In this document: positions 6,212 through 14,814 of the stretch, piece after piece | Numbering within the stretch: the stretch's first letter is position 1 | Layout of the letters: the number at the start of each line of letters is the position of its first letter | Assembly: GCF_902728265.1 (NCBI RefSeq) | Contig: NZ_CACVBR010000005.1 | Location: forward strand, 1 to 64,000 | Source of the DNA: Chryseobacterium potabilaquae | GTDB taxonomy: Bacteria > Bacteroidota > Bacteroidia > Flavobacteriales > Weeksellaceae | Length of the DNA stretch: 64,000 nucleotides | Direction of reading: 5' to 3' | Translations under genes and position numbers: made by a program | Notes under the pieces: model-generated | What the model was told of the DNA's origin: nothing | Databases searched by the model: none | The model's input: only the letters and a program-made list of their open reading frames with translations

Positions 6212-7498
6212 TTACTTAACTGCCTTACTGTAAACTTCCAACGCTCTTTTCCTTGCAAAAGCATGTTCCACAACAGGTAGAATAGTAAAATCATCTTTTG
6301 ATAGCCATTTTTTAATATACTTTAAATCTTTATCAAATTTTTTAGTCTGTTCGTAAGGATTAAACACTCTAAAATAAGGGGCCGCATCACAGCCACAGCC
6401 TGCTGCCCACTGCCAATTACCATTATTTGCTGAAAGATCATAATCCAATAGTTTTTCAGCAAAATAGGCTTCACCCCATCTCCAATCAATCAATAAATGC
6501 TTTGTTAGAAAACTGGCCACAATCATTCTTACTCTATTATGCATAAATCCTGTTTCATTCAGTTCCCTCATTCCAGCATCCACTATTGGATATCCTGTCT
6601 TTCCTTCACACCATAATCTAAATTCTTTGTCATCATTTCTCCATTCTATATTTTCATATTTCTCCTTGAAGCAATGATGAACCACTCGGGGAAAGTGAAA
6701 AAGAATCTGCATAAAAAATTCTCTCCAAATCAATTCATTCAACCAAGTATTATTGTGTAATAAAGCATATTGAACACATTCTCGAATAGAAATTGTCCCA
6801 AAACGGAGTGCTACTCCTAAATGGGTGGTATGATCCATACTCGGAAAATCCCTATACAGATCATAAGTAGTAATAATGGAGTCGGATAAAACGGGCGGAG
6901 TATATTGGGTTCCGGTCTTTTTGAAACCTAGACTTTCGAGGCTAGGAATTCGTTTAGCAGAAAATGACAAAAAGCCTGAAAAATCAATTTTAAAATTTAT
7001 AATTTCAATATTCTTTAGATTCTCCTTCCATTTGTTTGAATAAGGAGTATATACCGTATAAGGCAAACCATCCTTTTTTACCACTTCATTTTTTTCAAAA
7101 ATTGCCTGATCTTTATAATGGTGAAAATTAATCTTATTCTTTTTTAGGAAGTGAGCAATGGTCGTATCTCTCTTGATAGCTTGTGGTTCATAATCATTAT
7201 TCCAAAAAACTGTATTGATTTCATATTTTTTAATGAGTTGCTCAAAAACTTCCAATGGAGTACCCATATAAAAATCGATCCCACTTTTATGCTTTTGGAG
7301 TTTTTCATGAATATCATGTAAAGCTTGATGAAAATAATCCACTCTCCTATCTGATTTATTTTCAAGTTTACTCAGAATTTCTGTATCGAAAATAAAAATA
7401 GGCAACACCGGCAAACCGGATTGTAAAGCATGATGGAGACCCGAATTATCACATAACCTTATATCTCTTCGAAACCAAAAAATATTGATCTTTTTCAT
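6212..7498 (-). CDS. phr: Deoxyribodipyrimidine photolyase
   Basis: 428 residues, typical for a class I CPD photolyase or cryptochrome-family enzyme, which uses FADH- and blue light to split UV-induced pyrimidine dimers. The N-terminal antenna domain starts with INIFWFRRDIRLCDN and contains VFWNNDYEP. The C-terminal FAD-binding half shows LIWREFF (about 262-268), GYPIVDAGMRELNETGFMHN, RMIVASFLTKHLLIDWRWGE and SANNGNWQW, all strongly conserved in the family including the electron-transfer Trp residues. The gene is followed 13 nt downstream of position 7501 by nothing of its own strand; upstream, only 2 nt separate it from the SRPBCC gene, so the two form an operon, a pairing common in Bacteroidota. 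Confidence 0.93.
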   Translation of the reverse strand: MKKINIFWFRRDIRLCDNSGLHHALQSGLPVLPIFIFDTEILSKLENKSDRRVDYFHQALHDIHEKLQKHKSGIDFYMGTPLEVFEQLIKKYEINTVFWNNDYEPQAIKRDTTIAHFLKKNKINFHHYKDQAIFEKNEVVKKDGLPYTVYTPYSNKWKENLKNIEIINFKIDFSGFLSFSAKRIPSLESLGFKKTGTQYTPPVLSDSIITTYDLYRDFPSMDHTTHLGVALRFGTISIRECVQYALLHNNTWLNELIWREFFMQILFHFPRVVHHCFKEKYENIEWRNDDKEFRLWCEGKTGYPIVDAGMRELNETGFMHNRVRMIVASFLTKHLLIDWRWGEAYFAEKLLDYDLSANNGNWQWAAGCGCDAAPYFRVFNPYEQTKKFDKDLKYIKKWLSKDDFTILPVVEHAFARKRALEVYSKAVK

Positions 7499-7500
7499 TA

Positions 7501-7965
7501 CTAATCTTTTTTATTAAAAAGCGTTTCCAATATTCCATATCGATAATCGAAAATTCCCTCCACTTTTTTCTTCACTAAAAGGCCATGCACAATTTGTCCC
7601 ACGATCCCCATAGGTAATTCATAATCTACTGTATCTTTCATTAAAACCCCTTTCTCGTTTGGAATAAATTCATGATGATGACGCCATAGCTTATAGGGGC
7701 CTTTCTTCTGAAAATCTATAAAACTTTTTTGAAAATCAACTTGTAAGATTTCAGTTTGCCACTTCATTTTTATGCCTAATAATGGAGATATATAGTAGTC
7801 AATAATCATTCCTTCATAAATATGATCATTTTCGAATGTTGTCAACACGACAAACTTCATTTCTTTAGGAGTAATCTTAGAAAGGTTATGAGCGGCAGAA
7901 AAAAATGTCCAAGCCGTGTCTATATCGCAATTAAGTTGTTGTTCACGAAATAGTCTGTACTTCAT
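7501..7965 (-). CDS. SRPBCC (START-like) family protein
   Basis: 154 residues, no signal peptide. The protein shows the SRPBCC pattern of small ligand-binding proteins: an N-terminal beta-strand and helix (CDIDTAWTFFSAAHNLSKITP), a central FVVLTTF and IDYYISPLLGIKMKWQTEI strands, and a final long helix (KKKVEGIFDYRYGILETLF). Its stop is 2 nt from the photolyase start on the same strand. The family often accompanies photolyases in this phylum and may bind a hydrophobic ligand or chromophore-related molecule; that role is not proven. Confidence 0.8.
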   Translation of the reverse strand: MKYRLFREQQLNCDIDTAWTFFSAAHNLSKITPKEMKFVVLTTFENDHIYEGMIIDYYISPLLGIKMKWQTEILQVDFQKSFIDFQKKGPYKLWRHHHEFIPNEKGVLMKDTVDYELPMGIVGQIVHGLLVKKKVEGIFDYRYGILETLFNKKD

Positions 7966-8100
7966 AATATTGAGTGTGATGTGATTTTTTTACTATAGCT
8001 TCTTGGCATCGAAATACTAGAACAATTGCCCTTGCTTTCAACATATTCGCTTACAAAGTTACGTCCAATTTTAAATATATTGAAAAATCATTGGTAACTT

Positions 8101-8745
8101 TCAATCATAAATCCACATTAACACAGGTTTTTTGGAATTTTGAAGCATGGGATCAATTACTTTCATTGCATTGTTAGAAACTGTGGGACATCCCCACCCT
8201 TCAGGAGAGCCGATTGGAAAAGTCTCAGAATCACTCATCATATCCCAAGAGTGGAAAACAATATACCTTTTCACCGCATTATTATTAGACTCTTCTAATC
8301 CTTCCATAATATATTTCACATTAATTCCCCATGCACTAGGACCTCTTTCCTGTACCTTATATTTCCCTAAAGAAGATAAATGGCTTCCATCTTCATTACT
8401 AAATTTAGGTTGATCTTTTGAATAGTCCTTACTCCATTCATTTTCTCCACATCCATGTCCTACCAAATATTTTTTTGTAATCGTATTTTTCTTAAAATCC
8501 CATATAACTAACCTATAAATTCCTGAATGAAGGCTCATATCAATTAAAATACAGAAATCTGTATTAAAATTTTGGGTAATACAAAATTGGAGAGCTTCAG
8601 CTGCTTTTTCTCTTGTCTTTAAAAGGTTGATTCCGGGAGTGTTACTTTTTACTATAACTGTCCGTATTATTTCTTTATCCTCTTTCTTTGTCTCTGTTTT
8701 ACATGATAACAAAAGAAAAATAACAATTACAATTAACTTTCTCAT
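8101..8745 (-). CDS. Lipoprotein with L,D-transpeptidase-like (YkuD_2) catalytic domain
   Basis: 214 residues from the ATG at 8745, which I prefer over one 30 nt upstream. It lies 4 nt after the preceding gene's stop and puts a clean lipoprotein signal first (MRKLIVIVIFLLLSC, Cys at about 15). The mature part has the YkuD_2-type transpeptidase signature: a His in IVFHSWD and the catalytic Cys in SPEGWGCPTVSN, with LVGHGCGENEW earlier. Such enzymes form or trim 3-3 peptidoglycan cross-links or attach proteins to the wall, acting in the periplasm. It is encoded as the second gene of an operon with the DUF2459 gene. Confidence 0.82.
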   Translation of the reverse strand: MRKLIVIVIFLLLSCKTETKKEDKEIIRTVIVKSNTPGINLLKTREKAAEALQFCITQNFNTDFCILIDMSLHSGIYRLVIWDFKKNTITKKYLVGHGCGENEWSKDYSKDQPKFSNEDGSHLSSLGKYKVQERGPSAWGINVKYIMEGLEESNNNAVKRYIVFHSWDMMSDSETFPIGSPEGWGCPTVSNNAMKVIDPMLQNSKKPVLMWIYD

Positions 8746-8749
8746 CAAT

Positions 8750-9427
8750 TTATTTATAATGTAAAAAAATCCCATAATCAGAAGGAGTCCACAAAGCGGC
8801 TTTTTGACCTGCAGCTTTTAGCCCATTATTTGCCCACGTATTACATGTATTAAGAAAGCTATACTTGCCTTTAGCATCATAAAAAGCATCATTATCTCCA
8901 TACACAGCATTCGTAGGAATCAAAATACATTTTCCGTTCTGATCTGTATCAAATTTGTCTTCTATAAATTTAACAAGTTTTTTATATTGTTCTCTGCTAA
9001 TCATAATTTCCTTACAATCATCTCCTTTACTTATTGTTTCATAATAGGTACAATGCATTGCAGATTCACTCATCCAAAATGCTGCTTTGATGGCGGTAGA
9101 AAATTTCAAATCAGCCCAAGTCGGTGTATCAAGATAAAATCCTTTATCTCCCCATCCAATTCCAATGAATTTATAGGTTGTTCTTTTTGAAATAGTATTG
9201 GAAAAAGGAATTTTTAAACTCCAATCCTGCAAATCATTTTTTACAGGCATTACAATGTCCGTATGAACACCATTGGTATAAATATAAATAGGAATTTCTT
9301 TTTTCTGACCATCGGATTTTTCAGAAACCTGAATAAAAGGAATAAAGAAACCTAAAATTATATATAATATAATGATTCCCAATATCATTCCTAATATTTT
9401 TAACACGAGAATTCCCATCTTTTTCAC
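8750..9427 (-). CDS. DUF2459 (TIGR02117) family membrane-anchored protein
   Basis: 225 residues with one N-terminal hydrophobic segment (about 4-31) and a periplasmic domain. It has the family pattern NGVHTDIVMPV (about 52-62), GWGDKGFYLDTPTWADL, SAMHCTYYE and FLNTCNTWANNGL near the end. The conserved His and Cys residues (VHTD, MHC, NTCNTW) suggest a papain-like or NlpC-like peptidase relationship, but the family function is unknown. It is followed 4 nt downstream by a lipoprotein L,D-transpeptidase-like gene, which hints at a shared role in cell-wall work. Confidence 0.8.
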   Translation of the reverse strand: MKKMGILVLKILGMILGIIILYIILGFFIPFIQVSEKSDGQKKEIPIYIYTNGVHTDIVMPVKNDLQDWSLKIPFSNTISKRTTYKFIGIGWGDKGFYLDTPTWADLKFSTAIKAAFWMSESAMHCTYYETISKGDDCKEIMISREQYKKLVKFIEDKFDTDQNGKCILIPTNAVYGDNDAFYDAKGKYSFLNTCNTWANNGLKAAGQKAALWTPSDYGIFLHYK

Positions 9428-9537
9428 AGCTCGAATATTTGGTTTAAAGTTAACAGAATTTAATGTACATTTTTCACCTAAAAGTATTGGTTTTTATTCA
9501 AAAAATAATTAAATTTAAGTATCAATTAATAAGAAAT

Positions 9538-9618
9538 ATGCACAAAACTAGCAAAACTCAAAAAAGATTTAAAATAAGAGTAAAAGTTGCTCCTAAAAGA
9601 GTTCAAAAAAAACGTTGA
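9538..9618 (+). CDS. Possible 26-residue highly basic peptide
   Basis: A short frame reads MHKTSKTQKRFKIRVKVAP and ends KKR, with TGA at 9616-9618. More than 40 percent of residues are Lys or Arg. A terminator-like hairpin begins at its stop codon, which is why it is listed. No similar known protein comes to mind. A short AT-rich reading frame could produce a Lys-rich peptide by chance. Confidence 0.3.
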   Translation: MHKTSKTQKRFKIRVKVAPKRVQKKR

Positions 9619-9656
9619 TTTTCTGTGAGGTTTTAAATCTCCTGAAAGTCAATTTT
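9615..9656 (+). terminator. Terminator-like hairpin after the basic peptide frame
   Basis: TTGATTTTCTGTGAG (9615-9629) can pair with CTCCTGAAAGTCAA (9639-9652) with one G-U pair and a small bulge, followed by TTTTTA. It would end a short + strand transcript starting in the 9430-9540 interval. Confidence 0.45.
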
Positions 9657-9739
9657 TATTTGCAAGAAAGACTTTTCTACACTTTTACTTTTATATAATC
9701 TTCCTTCCTTAAAACACATGATTTAAGGACCGGTTATTT

Positions 9740-9780
9740 ACCCTCTCTACCTTTGGAAAGTGAAAATTCCAAAAGAGGGT
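9740..9780 (+). other. Two-tier hairpin in the DNA upstream of the RND locus
   Basis: Outer arms ACCCTCT (9740-9746) and AGAGGGT (9774-9780) enclose inner arms TTTGGAA (9752-9758) and TTCCAAA (9767-9773), with a one-sided 5-nt bulge. The nested 7+7 bp pairing is unusual in otherwise featureless AT-rich DNA between 9428 and 9949. It could be a regulator-binding site or RNA structure; there is no T-tract directly after it. Confidence 0.4.
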
Positions 9781-9948
9781 TTGTCACCAAAAAAATGAAC
9801 ATCTATCTCAAACAAATCTTATCATCCATTATTATAGTCTCTCCATACTAAAGAATTCAGCGGCATCATTCTAATTGTAAAATTATAATGAATTGATTAA
9901 ATAACATTTACGTTGTTTATAATTTTTAACTTTTTTTTAAGCTGAACT

Positions 9949-9981
9949 TTTTGTCTTACTTTTTAAGTTTAGCTACATTTG
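9949..9981 (+). promoter_or_regulatory. Bacteroidota-type promoter for the RND locus
   Basis: A TTTTG at 9949-9953 is followed after exactly 20 nt by TACATTTG (9974-9981), matching the TTTG-N~20-TAnnTTTG consensus of the primary sigma factor in this phylum. The ATG of the next gene starts only 7 nt downstream, so the transcript should have almost no leader. Confidence 0.65.
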
Positions 9982-9988
9982 CTATTGG

Positions 9989-10453
9989 ATGTTAAGAAGA
10001 TTTAGCCAATATCTATTTAGTTTATTGTTCGTTTTACTGACCATTTTAGGTTTGTATTCCGGACAAATACAACAATATCTCTCTACCAATACTGAATCTA
10101 CTCTTCAGAGCTTTACATTTATTACCAAACAAAATAAGCAAATAGAAAAATCGTTTGCTTTCCTTAAAAATAAAGATAATGAAGCTCAAGATCAGTACAA
10201 CATTTCCCATCCTTTTTATCATAAACTGAGAGCTAGCCTCTCCGAGAATGAAAATGATAACGAAAATGAAAATGTTGAATCATCCGGTTCTACTGAAATA
10301 CTCATAACTCTTCGGGAAGAATTATGGCGATTTATTTCAGACTTTGTTACCATCTATCATAGTAAGCAAAGTGCAGTTTCACTCGCTCATTCAGAATATC
10401 TAAAACCCCATCAGGATAACTTGTATATACAATACAGGGTTATCAGACTGTGA
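9989..10453 (+). CDS. Unrecognised membrane-anchored or secreted protein heading the RND locus
   Basis: 154 residues. The N-terminus (MLRRFSQYLFSLLFVLLTIL, about 1-25) is a signal or single membrane segment. The rest is hydrophilic, with an acidic Asn/Glu/Asp repeat (NENDNENENVESS, about 88-100) followed by a helix (REELWRFISDFVTIYH). No known domain is apparent. A strong promoter lies immediately before it. The 94 nt to the adaptor gene contain no similar promoter or terminator, so it is probably the first gene of the efflux operon. A role in the pump's assembly or control is possible but not shown. Confidence 0.55.
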   Translation: MLRRFSQYLFSLLFVLLTILGLYSGQIQQYLSTNTESTLQSFTFITKQNKQIEKSFAFLKNKDNEAQDQYNISHPFYHKLRASLSENENDNENENVESSGSTEILITLREELWRFISDFVTIYHSKQSAVSLAHSEYLKPHQDNLYIQYRVIRL

Positions 10454-10547
10454 TTCCTATATTATTTTTTAAACTCTTAAAGCTTTCATAATTCTCATAG
10501 AAAGCAGAAACATTATTTTCTAAAAAAATATTATAAATACTACAATC

Positions 10548-11633
10548 ATGGTCAAGAAAAGTCTCATGTATATAAACCTATGCCTTATTCTCTTGTGCAT
10601 AAGCTGTCATTCTGAAAAGAAAGAGGAAACAGAAGCAGCTACTTTTAACATTACTAGCCCAATCATTAAAGATACTATTATCGACAAAGATTATGTGGCA
10701 CAAATTCGCTCTATTAACCATATTGAACTCCGCGCACAAGAAAAAGGATATATTCAATCAATTTATGTGGATGAAGGACAATATGTTCAGAAAGGACAGT
10801 TATTATTTAAAATCATGCCTAATCTATACGAGTCTGATGTTAATCGAGCAAAAGCAGAAGTTAAATATGAAGAAATTGAATATCAGAACACTAAAAAATT
10901 ATCCGAAAAAGATATTGTAGCACCACAGGAAATGGCTATGGCGAAAGCAAAATATGAGAAGGCCCAAGCCGAACTCTCTTCTATGAATACCCATTTAAAA
11001 TTCACCGAAATCCGAGCTCCATTCAATGGTATCGTAGGACATCTTCACGTAAGAAAAGGAAGTTTAGTAGATGACGGCGAGCTAATTACAGAACTTTCTG
11101 ACAATAGTAAAATGTGGGTATATTTCAATGTCCCGGAATCTGAATATCTTGACCAGATGAGTAATAAAAAAGAAAATGATCCCCTGCATGTTCATTTAAG
11201 AATGGCCAACGGAAAAATGTTTACTCAGGATGGGGTTGTAGAAACCATAGAGTCCGATTTTAATAATGAAACAGGAAATATTGCCTATCGTGCTACATTT
11301 CCAAATCCCAATGGGCTTCTCCGATATGGAGAAACCGGAAACATCATCATTACTGCCCCTTATTCAAATGCCATGATGATCCCCCAAAAAGCTACTTTTG
11401 AAGAGTTAGAAAAAAAATATGTATATGTTATCACAAAAGATAATAAAGTAAAAGCAAGAGAGATAAAAATTGCTGCTGAATTACCCCATATTTATGTCGT
11501 TGCATCAGGACTTGCTAAAGGGGATAAAATTCTTCTTGATGGTCTCAGAATGGTAAAAGAAAACCAGAAAATTAATGCTCGTTTTCAAAGCCCTGAAAAA
11601 GTGATGTCGAACCTGGATCTATATGCAGAGTAA
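10548..11633 (+). CDS. RND efflux periplasmic adaptor lipoprotein
   Basis: 361 residues, AcrA/MexA-type membrane fusion protein linking the inner-membrane pump to the outer-membrane channel. The N-terminus has a lipobox (LILLCISC, acylated Cys about 20). Then follow the first barrel-sandwich half (IELRAQEKGYIQSIYVDEGQYVQKGQLLFKI style, about 58-92), a short alpha-hairpin (about 95-145), the second lipoyl half (FTEIRAPFNGIVGHLHVRKGSLVDDG) and beta-barrel and membrane-proximal parts (YGETGNIIITAP, VYVITKDNKV). The hairpin is short, as in Bacteroidota adaptors. The permease starts 16 nt downstream. Confidence 0.92.
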   Translation: MVKKSLMYINLCLILLCISCHSEKKEETEAATFNITSPIIKDTIIDKDYVAQIRSINHIELRAQEKGYIQSIYVDEGQYVQKGQLLFKIMPNLYESDVNRAKAEVKYEEIEYQNTKKLSEKDIVAPQEMAMAKAKYEKAQAELSSMNTHLKFTEIRAPFNGIVGHLHVRKGSLVDDGELITELSDNSKMWVYFNVPESEYLDQMSNKKENDPLHVHLRMANGKMFTQDGVVETIESDFNNETGNIAYRATFPNPNGLLRYGETGNIIITAPYSNAMMIPQKATFEELEKKYVYVITKDNKVKAREIKIAAELPHIYVVASGLAKGDKILLDGLRMVKENQKINARFQSPEKVMSNLDLYAE

Positions 11634-11649
11634 TTAAAAAAGCAGAATT

Positions 11650-14600
11650 ATGTTTAAAAAAGTAATCCACCGACCGGTATTCGCTATCGTTATATCGGTT
11701 GTCATATTATTCATAGGAGGGTTAGCTATTAAACAGCTCCCCACGGAACAGTTCCCTAAAATTGCCCCTACCACCGTTGCTGTTTCTATTGCCTATCCCG
11801 GCGCGAGTGCCGATGTATTGGTAAAGTCATCATTGATCACTCTTGAGAATGCCATAAATGGTGTTCAGGGAATGCGATATATCACTACCGATGCTACCAG
11901 TGCAGGAGAAGCCACTGTAAATGTTGTTTTTGATCCTGGGACTAATCCCAATGAAGCTGTGGTATTAGTAAAAACAAGAGTGGATCAGGTCATGCCACTA
12001 CTTCCGGAACTCGTACAGAAAGAAGGAGTTGTAGTAAACCCTATTCAACCTAGTATGTTGATGTATGTCAATCTTTACAGTACAGATAAAAGCATGGATG
12101 AGAAGTTTCTTTACAACTATGCCACAGTAAATATTATTCCGGAAATCAACCGTATTCATGGTATTGCTAAATCTCAAATTTTAGGAAGTAGAAGATATGC
12201 CATGCGTATTTGGTTAAATCCTGATCGTATGCGTGCTTATGATATCTCTGTTGATGAAGTCATGAAAGCAATTGGTGAACAAAGTATCATTGGTCGTCCG
12301 GGAAGAATTGGTCAAAGTTCAGGTATTGCTGCCCAATCTTTAGAATATGTACTGACCTATAAAGGCCAATATAATAAACCTGAAGAATACGAAAACATTA
12401 TCGTTCGTTCCAATGCTGAAGGAGAAAATATTAAATTAAAAGATATTGCAAAAGTAGAATTAGGGAGTGAATTTTTTGATATTTATTCCAATCTTGATGG
12501 GCATCCTTCTGCATCTATTGTTTTGAAACAAAATTATGGAAGTAATGCAAATGATGTCATCAAAGATGTAAAAGCAAAACTGGAAGAGATGAAAGGTAAT
12601 TTCCCTCCTGGTATTGATTATAAAATCAGCTATGATGTTTCACAGTTTCTTGATGCTTCCATAGAACAAGTAATGCATACATTAAGGGACGCTTTCATTC
12701 TAGTTGCCATAGTTGTTTTTATTTTCCTTGGAGATTGGCGATCTACATTAATTCCAATTATTGCTGTTCCGGTTTCATTGATAGGAACCTTCTTTGTAAT
12801 ACAAATCTTCGGCTTATCCATCAATCTTGTCACCCTCTTTGCTTTAGTATTAGCAATCGGAATTGTGGTGGATAATGCGATCGTTGTAATAGAAGCTGTT
12901 CACGCAAAAATGGAGGAAAATAGTAGTATTTCTCCCTATAAAGCAGTAAAAGAAGTAATGGCCGAAATTGCAGGAGCTATTATTGCCATCACCGCCGTAA
13001 TGGTTGCTGTATTTATTCCCATTTCATTTATGACTGGGCCTGTAGGAACTTTCTATAGACAATTTTCTATTACGATGGCAAGCTCCATTGTTATTTCGGC
13101 AATTGTAGCGCTTACACTGACTCCTGTTTTGGCAGCGATGTTATTAAAAAATAACCATGGAAAACCTAAAAAATCAAATATCCTTACAAAATCTCTGGAT
13201 GTATTTAATAAAAATTTTGATAAAATAACAGGCCGATATGCCTCTTTCCTCAGAAAAATTGTAAGTAAAAAAATGGTAACCTGGGGAATCCTAATTGCCT
13301 TTTGTGCAGGAATTTTTGTCATTAACAAAGTACTTCCGGGTGGTTTTATTCCTAATGAAGATCAAGGAACTATTTATGCCATTATACAGACTCCTCCCGG
13401 CTCTACTCTGGAACAGACTAACAAAGTATCCCGAACTTTACAAAAAATCTGCCAAGGAGTTGAGGGCGTAGAATCCGTTTCATCCCTTGCAGGTTATGAA
13501 ATCATGACGGAAGGGCGTGGTTCCAATGCAGGAACATGCCTAATCAATCTTAAAAATTGGAATGATCGTGAACATTCTGTAAAAGAAATCATGAAAGAAC
13601 TGGAAGAAAAATCAAAAGATCTTGGTGCCACCATTGAATTCTTTGAACCTCCTGCTGTACCTGGTTTCGGATCCTCCGGTGGTTTTTCTATGAGATTATT
13701 AGACCTCAATAGAACCACCAATTATCAGGATTTCGACAAGGTAAATAAAGAATTTATTGCTAATCTGAAAAAACGCAAAGAGCTCACCGGGGTCTTCACG
13801 TTCTTCGCAGCCAATTATCCTCAATACGAATTGGTATTTGACAATAATGCGGCCATGCAAAAAGGAGTTTCTATTGGAAAAGCAATGGAGAATCTTAACA
13901 TCTTAATTGGTAGTACCTATGAACAGGGGTTCATCCGCTTCGGGCAATTTTTTAAAGTATATGTACAATCATCGCCCGAATTCAGGAGACTTCCATCAGA
14001 TATTATGGGATTATATGTAAAGAATGATCGTGACGAAATGGTTCCTTATTCTGCTTTTATGACCTTAAAAAAGACACAGGGTCCTAATGAAATTACCCGC
14101 TATAATATGTACAATTCTGCAGCGGTTCGTGGTCTTCCGGCTGCTGGATATACAACAGCAGACGCCATTCAGGCAATCAATGAAACTGCAATAAAAACGT
14201 TACCTCATGGATATAAAGTAGCTTGGGAAGGTTTATCGTATGATGAATCACAAAGGGGTAACGAAGCCATATATGTTTTTCTAGTAGTGCTTGTATTCGT
14301 TTATCTTGTGTTAGCAGCTCAGTATGAAAGTTTCGTGATTCCTTTTGCAGTATTGTGCTCACTACCTGTTGGAGTATTCGGTTCTTTCTTACTATTAAAA
14401 GCAATGGGGCTTGAAAATGATATTTATGCACAGGTAGGACTCATCATGATCATTGGATTACTCGGCAAAAATGCGGTGCTTATTGTAGAATTTGCCATAA
14501 AAAGACGTCTAGCCGGAGATTCCATACTGGAAGCAGCTATAGAAGGATCAAAAGCTCGTTTCAGACCAATTTTGATGACTTCATTTGCATTTATTGCCGG

Positions 14601-14814
14601 TTTAGTTCCTCTCATTTTCGCAAGAGGAGCAGGTGCTATCGGAAATCATACCATTGGTGCCTCTGCCTTAGGAGGCATGTTAGTAGGAACTTTATTTGGA
14701 GTCATTATTATTCCGGGGCTTTATTACATATTTGCCAAATGGTCTGACGGTAAAAAAATGATTAAAGAGGAAGATGAATCACCATTAAGCGAAGACATGA
14801 TACATTATGAATAA
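11650..14814 (+). CDS. RND efflux permease, HAE1/AcrB family
   Basis: 1054 residues, the normal size for the 12-TM trimeric drug:proton antiporter. It begins FKKVIHRPVFAIVISVVILF (TM1) and contains two RND repeats with large periplasmic loops, FIFLGDWRSTLIPIIAVPVS, VFIPISFMTGPVGTFYRQFS, and GLLGKNAVLIVEFA in TM10 with the proton-relay Lys. In TM4 the motif reads GIVVDNAIVVIEAV: the first relay Asp (about D408) is kept, but the position of AcrB Asp408 is Asn. The end of the gene overlaps the outer membrane factor gene by 8 nt, showing tight coupling. The substrate cannot be predicted. Confidence 0.95.
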   Translation: MFKKVIHRPVFAIVISVVILFIGGLAIKQLPTEQFPKIAPTTVAVSIAYPGASADVLVKSSLITLENAINGVQGMRYITTDATSAGEATVNVVFDPGTNPNEAVVLVKTRVDQVMPLLPELVQKEGVVVNPIQPSMLMYVNLYSTDKSMDEKFLYNYATVNIIPEINRIHGIAKSQILGSRRYAMRIWLNPDRMRAYDISVDEVMKAIGEQSIIGRPGRIGQSSGIAAQSLEYVLTYKGQYNKPEEYENIIVRSNAEGENIKLKDIAKVELGSEFFDIYSNLDGHPSASIVLKQNYGSNANDVIKDVKAKLEEMKGNFPPGIDYKISYDVSQFLDASIEQVMHTLRDAFILVAIVVFIFLGDWRSTLIPIIAVPVSLIGTFFVIQIFGLSINLVTLFALVLAIGIVVDNAIVVIEAVHAKMEENSSISPYKAVKEVMAEIAGAIIAITAVMVAVFIPISFMTGPVGTFYRQFSITMASSIVISAIVALTLTPVLAAMLLKNNHGKPKKSNILTKSLDVFNKNFDKITGRYASFLRKIVSKKMVTWGILIAFCAGIFVINKVLPGGFIPNEDQGTIYAIIQTPPGSTLEQTNKVSRTLQKICQGVEGVESVSSLAGYEIMTEGRGSNAGTCLINLKNWNDREHSVKEIMKELEEKSKDLGATIEFFEPPAVPGFGSSGGFSMRLLDLNRTTNYQDFDKVNKEFIANLKKRKELTGVFTFFAANYPQYELVFDNNAAMQKGVSIGKAMENLNILIGSTYEQGFIRFGQFFKVYVQSSPEFRRLPSDIMGLYVKNDRDEMVPYSAFMTLKKTQGPNEITRYNMYNSAAVRGLPAAGYTTADAIQAINETAIKTLPHGYKVAWEGLSYDESQRGNEAIYVFLVVLVFVYLVLAAQYESFVIPFAVLCSLPVGVFGSFLLLKAMGLENDIYAQVGLIMIIGLLGKNAVLIVEFAIKRRLAGDSILEAAIEGSKARFRPILMTSFAFIAGLVPLIFARGAGAIGNHTIGASALGGMLVGTLFGVIIIPGLYYIFAKWSDGKKMIKEEDESPLSEDMIHYE

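Noticed and set aside
9795..9851. 18-codon frame after the nested hairpin, possible leader peptide
   Set aside because: It has no regulatory codon run and no paired terminator/antiterminator downstream, and lies before the promoter of the operon, so attenuation of the efflux genes is unlikely.
12630..14615. Several - strand open frames inside the RND permease gene
   Set aside because: All lie antisense within a long, motif-complete gene and have no family patterns of their own.
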